Below, piece by piece: positions 56,602-64,000 of a stretch of DNA of 64,000 nucleotides. The position numbers and the translations under genes were made by a program. The stretch spans positions 60,541 through 124,540 of the forward strand of contig NZ_JAIQUM010000009.1 of assembly GCF_020075705.1 (NCBI RefSeq), given 5' to 3'. Each line of letters starts with the position of its first letter. The first letter of the stretch is position 1. Under the pieces are notes generated by a model. It saw only the letters and a program-made list of their open reading frames with translations. It had not been told where the DNA came from and searched no databases. This DNA comes from Metabacillus rhizolycopersici (GTDB lineage Bacteria; Bacillota; Bacilli; Bacillales; Bacillaceae).

Positions 56602-57840
56602 TTGATAAAAAGATATACTTGTCAAAACGGAGTTAGAATCGTATTAGAAAACATACCAACTGTTCGCTCAGTTGCAATTGGTGTATGGATTGGAACAGGA
56701 TCACGAAATGAAAATGTCCAAAATAATGGTGTTTCTCATTTCTTAGAACATATGTTTTTTAAAGGGACGAAAACAAGGACTGCTCGCGAAATAGCAGAAT
56801 CCTTTGATAGTATTGGTGGTCAAGTTAATGCATTTACCTCAAAGGAATATACTTGTTATTATGCAAAGGTTTTGGACGACCATGCAAAGTATGCGTTAGA
56901 TGTTTTGGCGGACATGTTCTTTCATTCAACCTTTGATGAAGAAGAGCTGAAAAAAGAAAAGAATGTTGTGTATGAAGAGATTAAAATGTATGAAGATACT
57001 CCAGATGATATCGTACATGATGTTTTAAGTAGAGCAACTTTTGGGAATCATCCACTGGGGTATCCTATTTTAGGAACAGAAGAAACGCTTGCAACCTTTA
57101 ATGGAGATACTTTGCGTGAATACATGAATGGGCATTATACACCTGATAATGTTGTCGTATCAGTAGCAGGTAATATTTCTGAAGAATTTATAAAAGATAT
57201 TGAGAAATTATTTGGAACGTATGAAACTGGTTCTAAAAAGCAGAAGTTTGAAAAGCCAAATTTTATGGATCAAAAGTTAGCTAAACAAAAAGATACTGAG
57301 CAAGCACATCTTTGTATCGGTTTTAATGGCTTGCAGGTTGGTCATGAAAATATATATAGCTTAATTGTTTTAAATAACATATTAGGCGGAAGTATGAGTA
57401 GCCGTTTGTTCCAAGATGTTAGGGAACAAAAAGGTCTGGCATATTCCGTTTTTTCCTATCATTCTTCTTATGCGGATAATGGGATTCTTACGGTTTATGG
57501 GGGGACGGGAAGCAAGCAACTTAACGAATTATTTGAAACAATCCAAGAAACATTGGCTACATTAAAATCTGAAGGAATTACTGCTAAGGAATTAGCAAAC
57601 AGCAAGGAGCAAATGAAGGGTAGCCTTATGCTAAGCCTTGAAAGTACAAATAGTCGAATGAGTAGAAACGGAAAAAATGAACTTCTTCTCGGTCGACACC
57701 GTACACTTGATTCAATTATAGAAATGGTGAATCAGGTAAGTGAGGAAAGTGTAAATACACTTGCAAATCAAATATTTACTGACTCTTATTCTGTTGCACT
57801 TATTAGTCCTGAAGGTAAGTTGCCTGAAAACCTTAAATAA
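56602..57840 (+). CDS. mlpA: M16 family zinc protease MlpA (YmxG)
   Basis: Mitochondrial processing peptidase-like M16 protease. The product is 412 aa from TTG 56602 (AAGGAGGAAC upstream). The inverted zinc motif HFLEH is at 46-50 (H46, E49, H50), with the third ligand region KNVVYEEIKMYEDTPDD near 120-136. The C-terminal half is the non-catalytic M16 repeat with SSRLFQDVREQKGLAYSV near 270. The gene is conserved between pnp and dpaA in Bacillus; its substrate is unknown. Confidence 0.95.
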   Translation: MIKRYTCQNGVRIVLENIPTVRSVAIGVWIGTGSRNENVQNNGVSHFLEHMFFKGTKTRTAREIAESFDSIGGQVNAFTSKEYTCYYAKVLDDHAKYALDVLADMFFHSTFDEEELKKEKNVVYEEIKMYEDTPDDIVHDVLSRATFGNHPLGYPILGTEETLATFNGDTLREYMNGHYTPDNVVVSVAGNISEEFIKDIEKLFGTYETGSKKQKFEKPNFMDQKLAKQKDTEQAHLCIGFNGLQVGHENIYSLIVLNNILGGSMSSRLFQDVREQKGLAYSVFSYHSSYADNGILTVYGGTGSKQLNELFETIQETLATLKSEGITAKELANSKEQMKGSLMLSLESTNSRMSRNGKNELLLGRHRTLDSIIEMVNQVSEESVNTLANQIFTDSYSVALISPEGKLPENLK

Positions 57841-57930
57841 TCTTTACAAAAAGAAAATTTTTTTCACGACTGTAGAGAAGCTAGATCCTATAGTTTGACA
57901 CGTGCATATTGTTTTGGATAACATTTTCGC

Positions 57931-57967
57931 AAATGCCTACAATTTTTATAAATTGTAGGCATTTTTT
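57931..57967 (+). terminator. Intrinsic terminator after mlpA
   Basis: AAATGCCTACAATTT and AAATTGTAGGCATTT are a perfect 15-bp stem with a TTAT loop, followed by TTT. Confidence 0.88.
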
Positions 57968-58008
57968 AATGCTGTAGAACGATATGATAGTAGAAAGGAG
58001 GGATGGAC

Positions 58009-58269
58009 ATGAGATTAAGTGAGTTAAGCGGGAAAGAAATTGTAGATGTGAAACGTGCAGAACGATTAGGTGTGTTAGGACAAACAGATCTTGAAATCAA
58101 TGAACAGACAGGTCAAATTACGACCCTAATTATACCTTCATTAAAATGGTTCGGTTTAAGAAAACAGGGGCAGGAAATTCGCGTACCATGGCAGCATATC
58201 CAAAAAATTGGCACAGATATGATTATCCTTGATATTCCAGATGAGGAGATAGAAAAAATAGAATCGTAA
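58009..58269 (+). CDS. ymxH: YlmC/YmxH family PRC-barrel protein
   Basis: An 86-aa PRC-barrel-like protein of the YlmC/YmxH family, linked to sporulation by conservation only. Start ATG 58009 is preferred because GGAGGG lies six nt upstream; ATG 58003 abuts it. Signatures: MRLSELSGKEIVDVKRAERL and GVLGQTDLEINEQTGQITTL at the start, then WFGLRKQGQEIRVPWQHIQK near 45-64. Own terminator downstream. Confidence 0.92.
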   Translation: MRLSELSGKEIVDVKRAERLGVLGQTDLEINEQTGQITTLIIPSLKWFGLRKQGQEIRVPWQHIQKIGTDMIILDIPDEEIEKIES

Positions 58270-58274
58270 TGACA

Positions 58275-58302
58275 TTCGATTGGGTAATCCAATCGTTTTT
58301 TT
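58275..58302 (+). terminator. Intrinsic terminator after ymxH
   Basis: CGATTGG pairs with CCAATCG across a 5-nt loop, followed by TTTTTTT. Confidence 0.88.
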
Positions 58303-58351
58303 GTGATATAGGAAAATATAAAATTCTTGCACTGTGGATAAGTGCACTGCA

Positions 58352-58471
58352 TCCAGCGCAAGCGCCTAGCCCCTCAGGGTTATAAGCCACGCATGAATAG
58401 AGGCAAAGTACGCCTTCTATTGATGCGCGTCTTATGCCTGCCTTAGGTTGGTCAAGGTGCTTGCGCTTTTG
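58352..58471 (+). repeat. Full R1 palindromic element upstream of dpaA
   Basis: GCGCAAGCGCCT (from 58356) and AGGTGCTTGCGC (to 58466) are terminal inverted repeats matching at 11 of 12 positions. The centre GCATGAATAGAGGC ... GCCTTCTATTGATGC is a hairpin around AAAGTAC. The whole element is an imperfect palindrome of about 115-120 bp and is the best reference copy in the window. Confidence 0.8.
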
Positions 58472-58680
58472 TTCTTTCAAAGAATGTATTTTAGCAAATT
58501 TTCGCGATTGGTTTACTTTGTTAATTACGTGAAAGCAATGTCAATATTGTCTGGACATTTCATACGTCATTTGCCCCTAGATTTCCCCACATATGAATGA
58601 TAAAAAAACGATCATCTTACGGGAGTCGTTTTAAGATTGAACATTGTGAATTTGAAATCCGAAAATCCATATGTTTAATC

Positions 58681-58708
58681 ACCCAAATTACATTTCTTAC
58701 ATAGTATG
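58681..58708 (+). promoter_or_regulatory. Candidate SigK-dependent promoter of dpaAB
   Basis: ACC (58681-58683), 16-nt spacer, CATAGTATG (58700-58708) fits the mother-cell SigK pattern AC / CATAnnnTA except for the last base. It lies about 75 nt before dpaA. In B. subtilis the spoVF operon is transcribed by SigK; the assignment here is inference from position and motif. Confidence 0.5.
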
Positions 58709-58782
58709 TTGAAGTAAGTTAACCAAAAAAGTCTAGGATAATTAAACAGATAACATGCCAAAAAAGAAGGTGAACAATCAAT

Positions 58783-59685
58783 ATGTTAACAGGATTGAAC
58801 GTAGCTGTTATCGGTGGTGATGCAAGGCAGCTAGAGGTTATTCGTAAATTAACTGAACTCGATGCAAAGCTATTTCTTGTCGGTTTTGACCAATTGGACC
58901 ATGGCTTTACTGGTGCTATCAAAGTAAAGTTAGATGAGATTCAATTTGAAGAAATAGATGTCATTATTTTGCCTATTCCTGGTACAAATCCAGCAGGAAT
59001 AATTGAAACAGTATTTTCGAATGAAGAAGTTAAATTAACGGATGCATTACTAACAAGTACGCCACCACATTGTGTCATATATTCAGGAATAACGAATCCT
59101 TATTTAGATAAAATTGTTGAATCAACTCATCGAAAATTAGTTCTGCTTTTTGAACGTGATGATGTCGCAATCTATAATTCGATTCCAACTGTTGAAGGCA
59201 CGATCATGATGGCCATTCAACACACTGATACAACGATTCATGGCTCAAGTATTGCTGTCCTTGGACTTGGAAGAGTGGGAATGAGTGTTGCGAGAACGTT
59301 TGCAGCATTAGGAGCACAAGTAAAGGTAGGGGCAAGAAAAACTGCAGACTTAGCGAGAATTACTGAAATGGGTTTAACACCATTTAGTTTAGAAAATATT
59401 CATGAAGAAATTAGGGATGTTGATATTTGTATTAACACAGTTCCACATTTAATTGTTACATCTAAGGTGATCGCAAATATGCCAGCACACACATTAATCA
59501 TTGATTTAGCATCAAAACCAGGCGGGACTGATTTTCGCTATGCAGAAAAAAGAGGGATTAAAGCACTATTGGCACCAGGCTTACCGGGCATTGTTGCACC
59601 AAAAACGGCGGGCCAAATTATTGCTAATGTTCTCTCACAGTTATTAACCGAATTAAAAATAGATGGAAAGGGGTTTTCTTCATGA
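58783..59685 (+). CDS. dpaA: Dipicolinate synthase subunit A
   Basis: With DpaB oxidises the dihydrodipicolinate-pathway intermediate to dipicolinic acid in the mother cell for loading into the spore core. The product is 300 aa: an N-terminal dipicolinate-specific domain (LNVAVIGGDARQLEVIRKL) and a Rossmann NAD(P) domain with AVLGLGRVGMSVARTFAALG near 160. The C-terminus has LASKPGGTDF and LAPGLPGIVAPKTAGQIIAN. It overlaps dpaB by 4 nt. Confidence 0.96.
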   Translation: MLTGLNVAVIGGDARQLEVIRKLTELDAKLFLVGFDQLDHGFTGAIKVKLDEIQFEEIDVIILPIPGTNPAGIIETVFSNEEVKLTDALLTSTPPHCVIYSGITNPYLDKIVESTHRKLVLLFERDDVAIYNSIPTVEGTIMMAIQHTDTTIHGSSIAVLGLGRVGMSVARTFAALGAQVKVGARKTADLARITEMGLTPFSLENIHEEIRDVDICINTVPHLIVTSKVIANMPAHTLIIDLASKPGGTDFRYAEKRGIKALLAPGLPGIVAPKTAGQIIANVLSQLLTELKIDGKGFSS

Positions 59686-60284
59686 AGCTAAATGGCAAAC
59701 GAATAGGGTTTGGAATTACAGGCTCACATTGCACATATGAAGAGGTTTATCCGCAAATTAAATCATTATTGGATGAAGGGGCAACTGTCGTTCCTGTTGT
59801 ATCGAGTACTGTGAAAAATACAACGACTCGCTTTGGAAATGCGGGTGAGTGGGTAGAGAAGGTTGAACAGCTCACAGGGAATAACGTAATTGATACGATT
59901 GTAGATGCAGAGCCACTTGGGCCAAAACGACCACTTGACTGTATGGTTATTGCACCTTTAACAGGTAATTCAATGAGCAAGTTTGCTAATGCACTAACAG
60001 ATTCACCAGTTCTTATGGCGGCTAAAGCAACGTTACGAACACATAGACCTGTTGTTGTAGGTATATCAACAAATGATGCGTTAGGCTTAAATGGAGTCAA
60101 CCTAATGCGTCTTATGGCAACGAAAGATATTTATTTTATTCCTTTCGGTCAGGATGTACCAGATAAAAAGCCGAACTCAATGGTAGCAAGAATGGAATCA
60201 CTTCTTGATACTGTGGTAGCAGCGTTAGATGGCAAGCAAATTCAACCAGTTGTAATCGAAAAATATCGTGATTTTGAAAAGTAA
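59682..60284 (+). CDS. dpaB: Dipicolinate synthase subunit B
   Basis: Flavoprotein-fold subunit of dipicolinate synthase. The product is 200 aa. The Rossmann-like start RIGFGITGSHCTYEEVYPQI is at about 7-26; MVIAPLTGNSMSKFANALTD near 88-107 is typical of the flavoprotein family, followed by PVLMAAKATLRTHRPVV. Overlap with dpaA (ATGA) indicates coupling. An own terminator is not apparent before asd. Confidence 0.96.
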   Translation: MKLNGKRIGFGITGSHCTYEEVYPQIKSLLDEGATVVPVVSSTVKNTTTRFGNAGEWVEKVEQLTGNNVIDTIVDAEPLGPKRPLDCMVIAPLTGNSMSKFANALTDSPVLMAAKATLRTHRPVVVGISTNDALGLNGVNLMRLMATKDIYFIPFGQDVPDKKPNSMVARMESLLDTVVAALDGKQIQPVVIEKYRDFEK

Positions 60285-60412
60285 TTTAATAATTCAATAA
60301 AATATTGATAAATTATTGAGTCCATTCGACAAATTATGTGATAGAATAATACGTAAAAGATTTGAAGCTATCTTAACAGATTTGTTTAAATAGCTGGAAG
60401 GAGCTAGTGTTA

Positions 60413-61456
60413 ATGGATGCAAGAGGTTATCATGTAGCAGTAGTCGGAGCGACGGGAGCAGTTGGGCAGCAAATGCTTCAAACTCTAGAAAAACGCAATT
60501 TCCCAATTTCTAAACTAACTTTACTTTCTTCTGAACGTTCTGCAGGAACTAAAATCACGTTCAGAAATGAAGAACATATCGTGCAAGTAGCAACTCCAGA
60601 TAGCTTTGAAGGAGTTCAAATAGCATTATTCAGTGCGGGTGGAAATATTTCTAAACTATTTGCACCAGAGGCAGTAAAACGAGGTGCAATTGTTGTTGAT
60701 AATACAAGCGCATATCGTATGGACGAAAATGTTCCACTTGTTGTTCCAGAAGTAAATGAAGACGCATTAAAAAATCATAATGGGATTATTGCAAACCCGA
60801 ACTGTTCGACGATTCAAATGGTTGTTGCACTTGAACCACTTCGTCAAGCTTATGGCTTAAACAAAGTTATTGTTTCGACATATCAAGCAGTATCAGGGGC
60901 AGGGGCTGCAGCAATTCAAGAATTAAATGAGCAAACTAAGGCTATCTTAAATGGTGATGAATACACACCTGAGATTTTACCTGTAAAAGGTGATGAAAAA
61001 CATTATCAAATTGCCTTTAATGCGATTCCACAAATTGATAAATTCGAAGATAATGGATTTACATTTGAGGAAATGAAAATGATCAATGAAACGAAAAAAA
61101 TCATGGAGATGCCTGGATTACAAGTAGCAGCAACCTGTGTTCGCTTACCAGTAGAGACTGGCCATTCAGAGTCTGTATATGTTGAAGTTGATCAACAAGG
61201 TGTTTCTGTAGAACAAATAAAAGCATTATTAAAAGATGCAGACGGTGTAACACTTCAAGACGATCCATCACAGCAGGTTTATCCAATGCCAGCATATAGC
61301 GTAGGAAAAAATGACGTATTCGTGGGCAGAATCCGTAAAGATTTAGATGCTGATAACGGATTCCATATGTGGATCGTTTCAGATAACTTATTAAAAGGTG
61401 CTGCATGGAACTCTGTTCAAATTGCAGAAAGTTTAGTGAAATTACAATTAGTTTAA
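60413..61456 (+). CDS. asd: Aspartate-semialdehyde dehydrogenase
   Basis: Reduces aspartyl phosphate to aspartate semialdehyde with NADPH, the branch point to lysine/DAP, threonine and methionine. From ATG 60413 (AAGGAG nine nt upstream) it is 347 aa; GTG 60407 is too close to the ribosome site. NADP motif [10 protein letters not shown] is at about 12-21, catalytic C131 in NPNCSTIQM and [11 protein letters not shown] near 208. The family's active-site histidine is in the TGHSESVY segment. Confidence 0.97.
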   Translation: MDARGYHVAVVGATGAVGQQMLQTLEKRNFPISKLTLLSSERSAGTKITFRNEEHIVQVATPDSFEGVQIALFSAGGNISKLFAPEAVKRGAIVVDNTSAYRMDENVPLVVPEVNEDALKNHNGIIANPNCSTIQMVVALEPLRQAYGLNKVIVSTYQAVSGAGAAAIQELNEQTKAILNGDEYTPEILPVKGDEKHYQIAFNAIPQIDKFEDNGFTFEEMKMINETKKIMEMPGLQVAATCVRLPVETGHSESVYVEVDQQGVSVEQIKALLKDADGVTLQDDPSQQVYPMPAYSVGKNDVFVGRIRKDLDADNGFHMWIVSDNLLKGAAWNSVQIAESLVKLQLV

Positions 61457-61466
61457 ATCTATATTG

Positions 61467-61496
61467 GAAGAGAGCAGGTAAAAACCAGCTCTCTTC
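61467..61496 (+). terminator. Stem-loop between asd and dapG
   Basis: GAAGAGAGC-A-GGT pairs with ACC-A-GCTCTCTTC: 12 pairs with one A-A mismatch and an A-rich loop. No T-run follows (TGTCACG), so it is more likely a stability or partial-termination element than a full terminator. Confidence 0.5.
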
Positions 61497-61523
61497 TGTC
61501 ACGTCTAGTGTAGAGGTGTTACA

Positions 61524-62741
61524 ATGAAAATTATTGTGCAAAAATTCGGGGGAACATCTGTTAAGGATGACCGTGGTCGAAAAATGGCTTTAAAGCATAT
61601 AAAAGATGCAATTGATGAAGGCTATAAGGTCGTTGTAGTTGTATCTGCAATGGGTAGAAATGGTGATCCATATGCAACAGATACATTGCTCAGTCTCGTA
61701 TATGGCGAAATTGAAGCGATATCTAAGCGAGAACAGGATATGCTTTTGTCTTGTGGAGAAACAATTTCATCCATCGTATTTTCAAGTATGTTAAACGAAA
61801 ATGATATAAAAGCTACTGCCTTAAACGGTTCACAAGCTGGATTTGTCACAAATGAAGAGCATACAAATGCGAAGATTCTTGAAATGAAATCTGAACGATT
61901 GCTTAATGAGCTTGCAAATCATGACGTTGTAGTTGTTGCAGGTTTTCAAGGAGCATCAAAGCTAAATGGTGATGTGACAACGATTGGCAGAGGTGGAAGT
62001 GATACAACTGCAGCAGCACTAGGTGCAGCATTGGACGCTGAATTTGTCGATATTTTTACAGACGTTGAAGGTGTCATGACTGCAGATCCGCGTATCGTGG
62101 AAAATGCTAAACCTCTTTCTATTGTTACGTATACTGAAATCGTTAATCTTGCTTATCAAGGAGCTAAAGTCATCCATCCGCGTGCTGTTGAAATTGCCAT
62201 GCAAGCAGACGTACCTATCCGTGTGCGATCAACCTATTCACACGCTACTGGAACTCTCGTTACATCGAATTATATGACAAAAAGAGGTAGCGATGTTCAT
62301 GAGCGTCTTATTACTGGAATCGCTCAAGTCCCTAATGTCACTCAAATAAAAGTGAGTGCAAAAGAAGGACAATATGATGTCCAGACAGAAGTATTTAAAG
62401 CAATGGCAAAAGACGGTATCAGTGTTGACTTTTTTAATATTACGCCAAAAGGTGTTATCTACACAGTTACCGAAAAAGTAGCGGATCGCGCGATTGAAAT
62501 TTTAGAACAGCTTGGTTATGAACCGATTATTACGAGAAACTGTGCTAAGGTATCAACCGTTGGAGCAGGCATTATGGGAGTTCCAGGTGTAACGGCAAAA
62601 ATAGTAACCGCACTTTCTGGAAACGGGATTCAAATCCTTCAATCAGCAGATAGTCACACGACGATTTGGGTATTAGTAAAAGAAAAAGATATGGTAAAAG
62701 CAGTTAATGCTTTACACGAGGCGTTCAACCTAGCGAAATAA
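61524..62741 (+). CDS. dapG: Aspartate kinase I (DapG)
   Basis: Phosphorylates aspartate in the first step to DAP/dipicolinate. The product is 405 aa. The kinase signature VQKFGGTSVKDDRGRKMALK is at about 4-23, and IGRGGSDTTAAALGAALDAE near 153-172. Two C-terminal ACT domains follow (about 265-400), with VPGVTAKIVTALSGNGIQIL near 355. Position between asd and dapA is that of the DAP-sensitive DapG in B. subtilis; the effector here is inference. Confidence 0.96.
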   Translation: MKIIVQKFGGTSVKDDRGRKMALKHIKDAIDEGYKVVVVVSAMGRNGDPYATDTLLSLVYGEIEAISKREQDMLLSCGETISSIVFSSMLNENDIKATALNGSQAGFVTNEEHTNAKILEMKSERLLNELANHDVVVVAGFQGASKLNGDVTTIGRGGSDTTAAALGAALDAEFVDIFTDVEGVMTADPRIVENAKPLSIVTYTEIVNLAYQGAKVIHPRAVEIAMQADVPIRVRSTYSHATGTLVTSNYMTKRGSDVHERLITGIAQVPNVTQIKVSAKEGQYDVQTEVFKAMAKDGISVDFFNITPKGVIYTVTEKVADRAIEILEQLGYEPIITRNCAKVSTVGAGIMGVPGVTAKIVTALSGNGIQILQSADSHTTIWVLVKEKDMVKAVNALHEAFNLAK

Positions 62742-62917
62742 AGAAGCACAGCTCCCCTGAATAATAAGGGCAATGATTTTCTAAGAGGATATGAGCGTTC
62801 TTTCTTGTCAATTCATGGGTGGCTAACCTATTAAGGTGCTAGGTGCAAGAACAAAATCTAAAGAAAAAATATACATTTTTATCGTTAATGATCGCAACAA
62901 AAGGAGTGAGAGAGAGA

Positions 62918-63796
62918 ATGAGTCATTTTGGTAAACTTTCTACAGCAATGGTAACTCCGTTTGATAAAAACGGAAATGTTGACTTCCAAAAAACAACAAC
63001 TTTAATTGATTATTTAATTAACCATGGAACTCAGTCATTGGTTGTAAATGGTACAACAGGCGAATCTCCTACATTAAGTACTGAGGAGAAAATTGCACTT
63101 TTTAAACATACAGTAAAAGAAGTAAATGGGCGAATTCCAGTTATCGCAGGAACTGGAAGTAATAATACTGCAGCTTCAATTAAATTAACAAAGCAAGCAG
63201 AAGAAGCAGGCGTGGATGCAATCATGCTTGTAGTCCCATATTATAATAAACCTAGTCAAGAAGGGTTATATCAACATTTTAAAGCAATTGCAGAAACAAC
63301 AACACTCCCAGTTATGCTTTACAACATCCCTGGAAGAAGTGTCATTAATATGACGGTGGACACAATAGTAAGACTTTCGAAGCTTCCAAACATTATTGCG
63401 GTAAAAGAAGCAGGCGGAAATTTAGATGTAATGGCTGAGCTCATTTCTAAAACAGACGATAACTTTGCAGTATACTCAGGTGATGATGCATTAGCATTAC
63501 CGCTGTTAGCGATTGGCGGAGCGGGTGTAATATCCGTTGCATCGCATATTATTGGATCAGAAATGGAGTCAATGATATCGGCGTTTGTTAGCGGTGACCA
63601 GGTGAGAGCTGCTGAACAACATCGGAGGTTATTACCTATTATGAAACAGCTTTTTGTGGCTCCAAACCCTGTACCTGTGAAAACAGCCTTACAGGTTAGA
63701 GGATTAGATGTTGGATCTGTCCGCTTACCATTAATCCCATTAACGAGTTCTGAACGAAATGAATTAATGGAAGTTATTAACAATAGTTTGCGATAA
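62918..63796 (+). CDS. dapA: 4-hydroxy-tetrahydrodipicolinate synthase
   Basis: Condenses pyruvate with aspartate semialdehyde, the committed step to DAP and dipicolinate. From ATG 62918 (AAGGAG 11 nt upstream) it is 292 aa; the longer frame from 62843 lacks a ribosome site. Signatures: GTTGESPTLSTEEKIALFKH at about 47-66, LYNIPGRS near 134, and Schiff-base K163 in IAVKEAGGN. Two terminators follow. Confidence 0.96.
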   Translation: MSHFGKLSTAMVTPFDKNGNVDFQKTTTLIDYLINHGTQSLVVNGTTGESPTLSTEEKIALFKHTVKEVNGRIPVIAGTGSNNTAASIKLTKQAEEAGVDAIMLVVPYYNKPSQEGLYQHFKAIAETTTLPVMLYNIPGRSVINMTVDTIVRLSKLPNIIAVKEAGGNLDVMAELISKTDDNFAVYSGDDALALPLLAIGGAGVISVASHIIGSEMESMISAFVSGDQVRAAEQHRRLLPIMKQLFVAPNPVPVKTALQVRGLDVGSVRLPLIPLTSSERNELMEVINNSLR

Positions 63797-63847
63797 TTGT
63801 GAAATAGTTTGTAATGGCAAAAGGTAAGTAACCTTGCCCTTACATAA

Positions 63848-63875
63848 AAAGGTCTGATACTTTAATCAGACCTTT
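63848..63875 (+). terminator. Intrinsic terminator after dapA
   Basis: AAAGGTCTGAT and ATCAGACCTTT form a perfect 11-bp stem with a 6-nt loop; the T-run is short (TTT within the stem end). Confidence 0.8.
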
Positions 63876-63877
63876 CA

Positions 63878-63926
63878 GACTGTAGACAAACTCGATGAAA
63901 ATTGAGTTTGCCTACGGTCTTTTTTG
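63878..63926 (+). terminator. Second strong hairpin, possible IS edge structure
   Basis: GAC-T-GTAG-A-CAAACTC pairs with GAGTTTG-C-CTAC-G-GTC, followed by TTTTTT. The long interrupted stem just before the transposase-like gene may be the element's own insulating terminator rather than part of the dapA unit. Confidence 0.7.
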
Positions 63927-63965
63927 TTTTAAACTAGAAGTAAGAAAAACCTTGAGGTGATGACG

Positions 63966-64000
63966 ATGCTTTCGAAACATAATTCTATTCAACGAGATCA
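63966..64000 (+). CDS. Start of a probable IS1182-family transposase (partial)
   Basis: ATG 63966 behind GAGGTGATG opens MLSKHNSIQRD and runs off the window. From memory of the family, IS1182-type transposases of Bacillaceae commonly begin with a very similar N-terminus (xxSIQRDQIE...), so this is likely the 5' end of such an element. It is clearly not rnjB, which follows dapA in B. subtilis. Only 11 residues are visible, so another gene cannot be excluded. Confidence 0.5.
   Translation, partial: MLSKHNSIQRD

Larger units (their letters stand above)
58270..58782 (+). other. 513-nt gap between ymxH and dpaA
   Basis: No gene is visible. Contents in order: ymxH terminator, a full R1 element (58352-58471), an AT-rich stretch, a weak AAAACGA/TCGTTTT hairpin (about 58604-58633) with a T-run on the minus-strand side, a candidate SigK promoter (58681-58708) and the dpaA ribosome site AGAAGGTGA. 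Confidence 0.6.

Noticed and set aside
58604..58633. Terminator upstream of dpaA (AAAACGA/TCGTTTT)
   Set aside because: Seven A/T-rich pairs with a 14+ nt loop; too weak to call.
62843..62917. N-terminal extension of DapA
   Set aside because: Not family-like and without ribosome site; ATG 62918 starts at the conserved HFGKLSTAMVTPF.

Overview
The window is a contiguous stretch of core chromosome from a motile, endospore-forming member of the Bacillaceae. The evidence is an AT-rich sequence, Gram-positive ribosome binding sites, SigD with the CheC/CheD/CheV-type chemotaxis logic (FliY in place of FliN), a PolC-type replicase, dipicolinate synthase, and a gene order that matches the fla/che to dapA region of Bacillus subtilis gene for gene. 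All 61 complete genes and the one partial gene lie on the + strand. I saw no tRNA, rRNA or CRISPR. Species cannot be fixed from the sequence alone.

Region 1 (1-29.6 kb) is the fla/che operon: flgB-flgC-fliE-fliF-fliG-fliH-fliI-fliJ-ylxF-fliK-flgD-flgE-swrD-fliL-fliM-fliY-cheY-fliO-fliP-fliQ-fliR-flhB-flhA-flhF-flhG-cheB-cheA-cheW-cheC-cheD-sigD-swrB. It encodes rod, MS-ring, C-ring, type III export gate, hook, hook-length ruler, chemotaxis phosphorelay and the sigma factor for late flagellar genes. Many junctions overlap or are separated by under 20 nt, with three exceptions (before flgE, fliM and cheA). A candidate CodY box lies upstream of flgB. Oddities here are an enlarged hook protein (499 aa), an enlarged FliK (913 aa) with a recent 216-bp in-frame tandem duplication, and a perfect 18-bp inverted repeat inside flhF.

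Region 2 (29.6-44.4 kb) holds translation and envelope genes: rpsB-tsf, pyrH-frr, uppS-cdsA-dxr-rasP-proS, then polC. Region 3 (44.5-55.4 kb) is the nusA-infB operon (rimP-nusA-rnpM-ylxQ-infB-ylxP-rbfA), then truB-ribF, rpsO and pnp. A promoter, a GNRA-capped hairpin and a weak terminator upstream of rimP look like the NusA autoregulatory attenuator. Region 4 (55.5-63.8 kb) is ylxY-mlpA-ymxH, then the sporulation/lysine cluster dpaA-dpaB-asd-dapG-dapA: aspartate is phosphorylated, reduced and condensed to dihydrodipicolinate, which DpaAB oxidises to spore dipicolinate. At the right edge synteny with B. subtilis (rnjB expected) breaks and what looks like an IS1182-family transposase begins.

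The most notable unexplained structure is a set of short palindromic elements in the long intergenic gaps. I call them R1 (about 95-125 bp, ends GCGCAAGCGCCT / AGGCGCTTGCGC around a variable hairpin) and R2 (about 108-110 bp, a long stem containing CCCCACCT / AGGTGGGG plus a small 3' hairpin). They recur as R1-R2-R1 composites upstream of rimP, apparently dxr and (decayed) pyrH. Single R1 copies lie upstream of proS, ylxY and dpaA, and a half R2 lies upstream of cheA.
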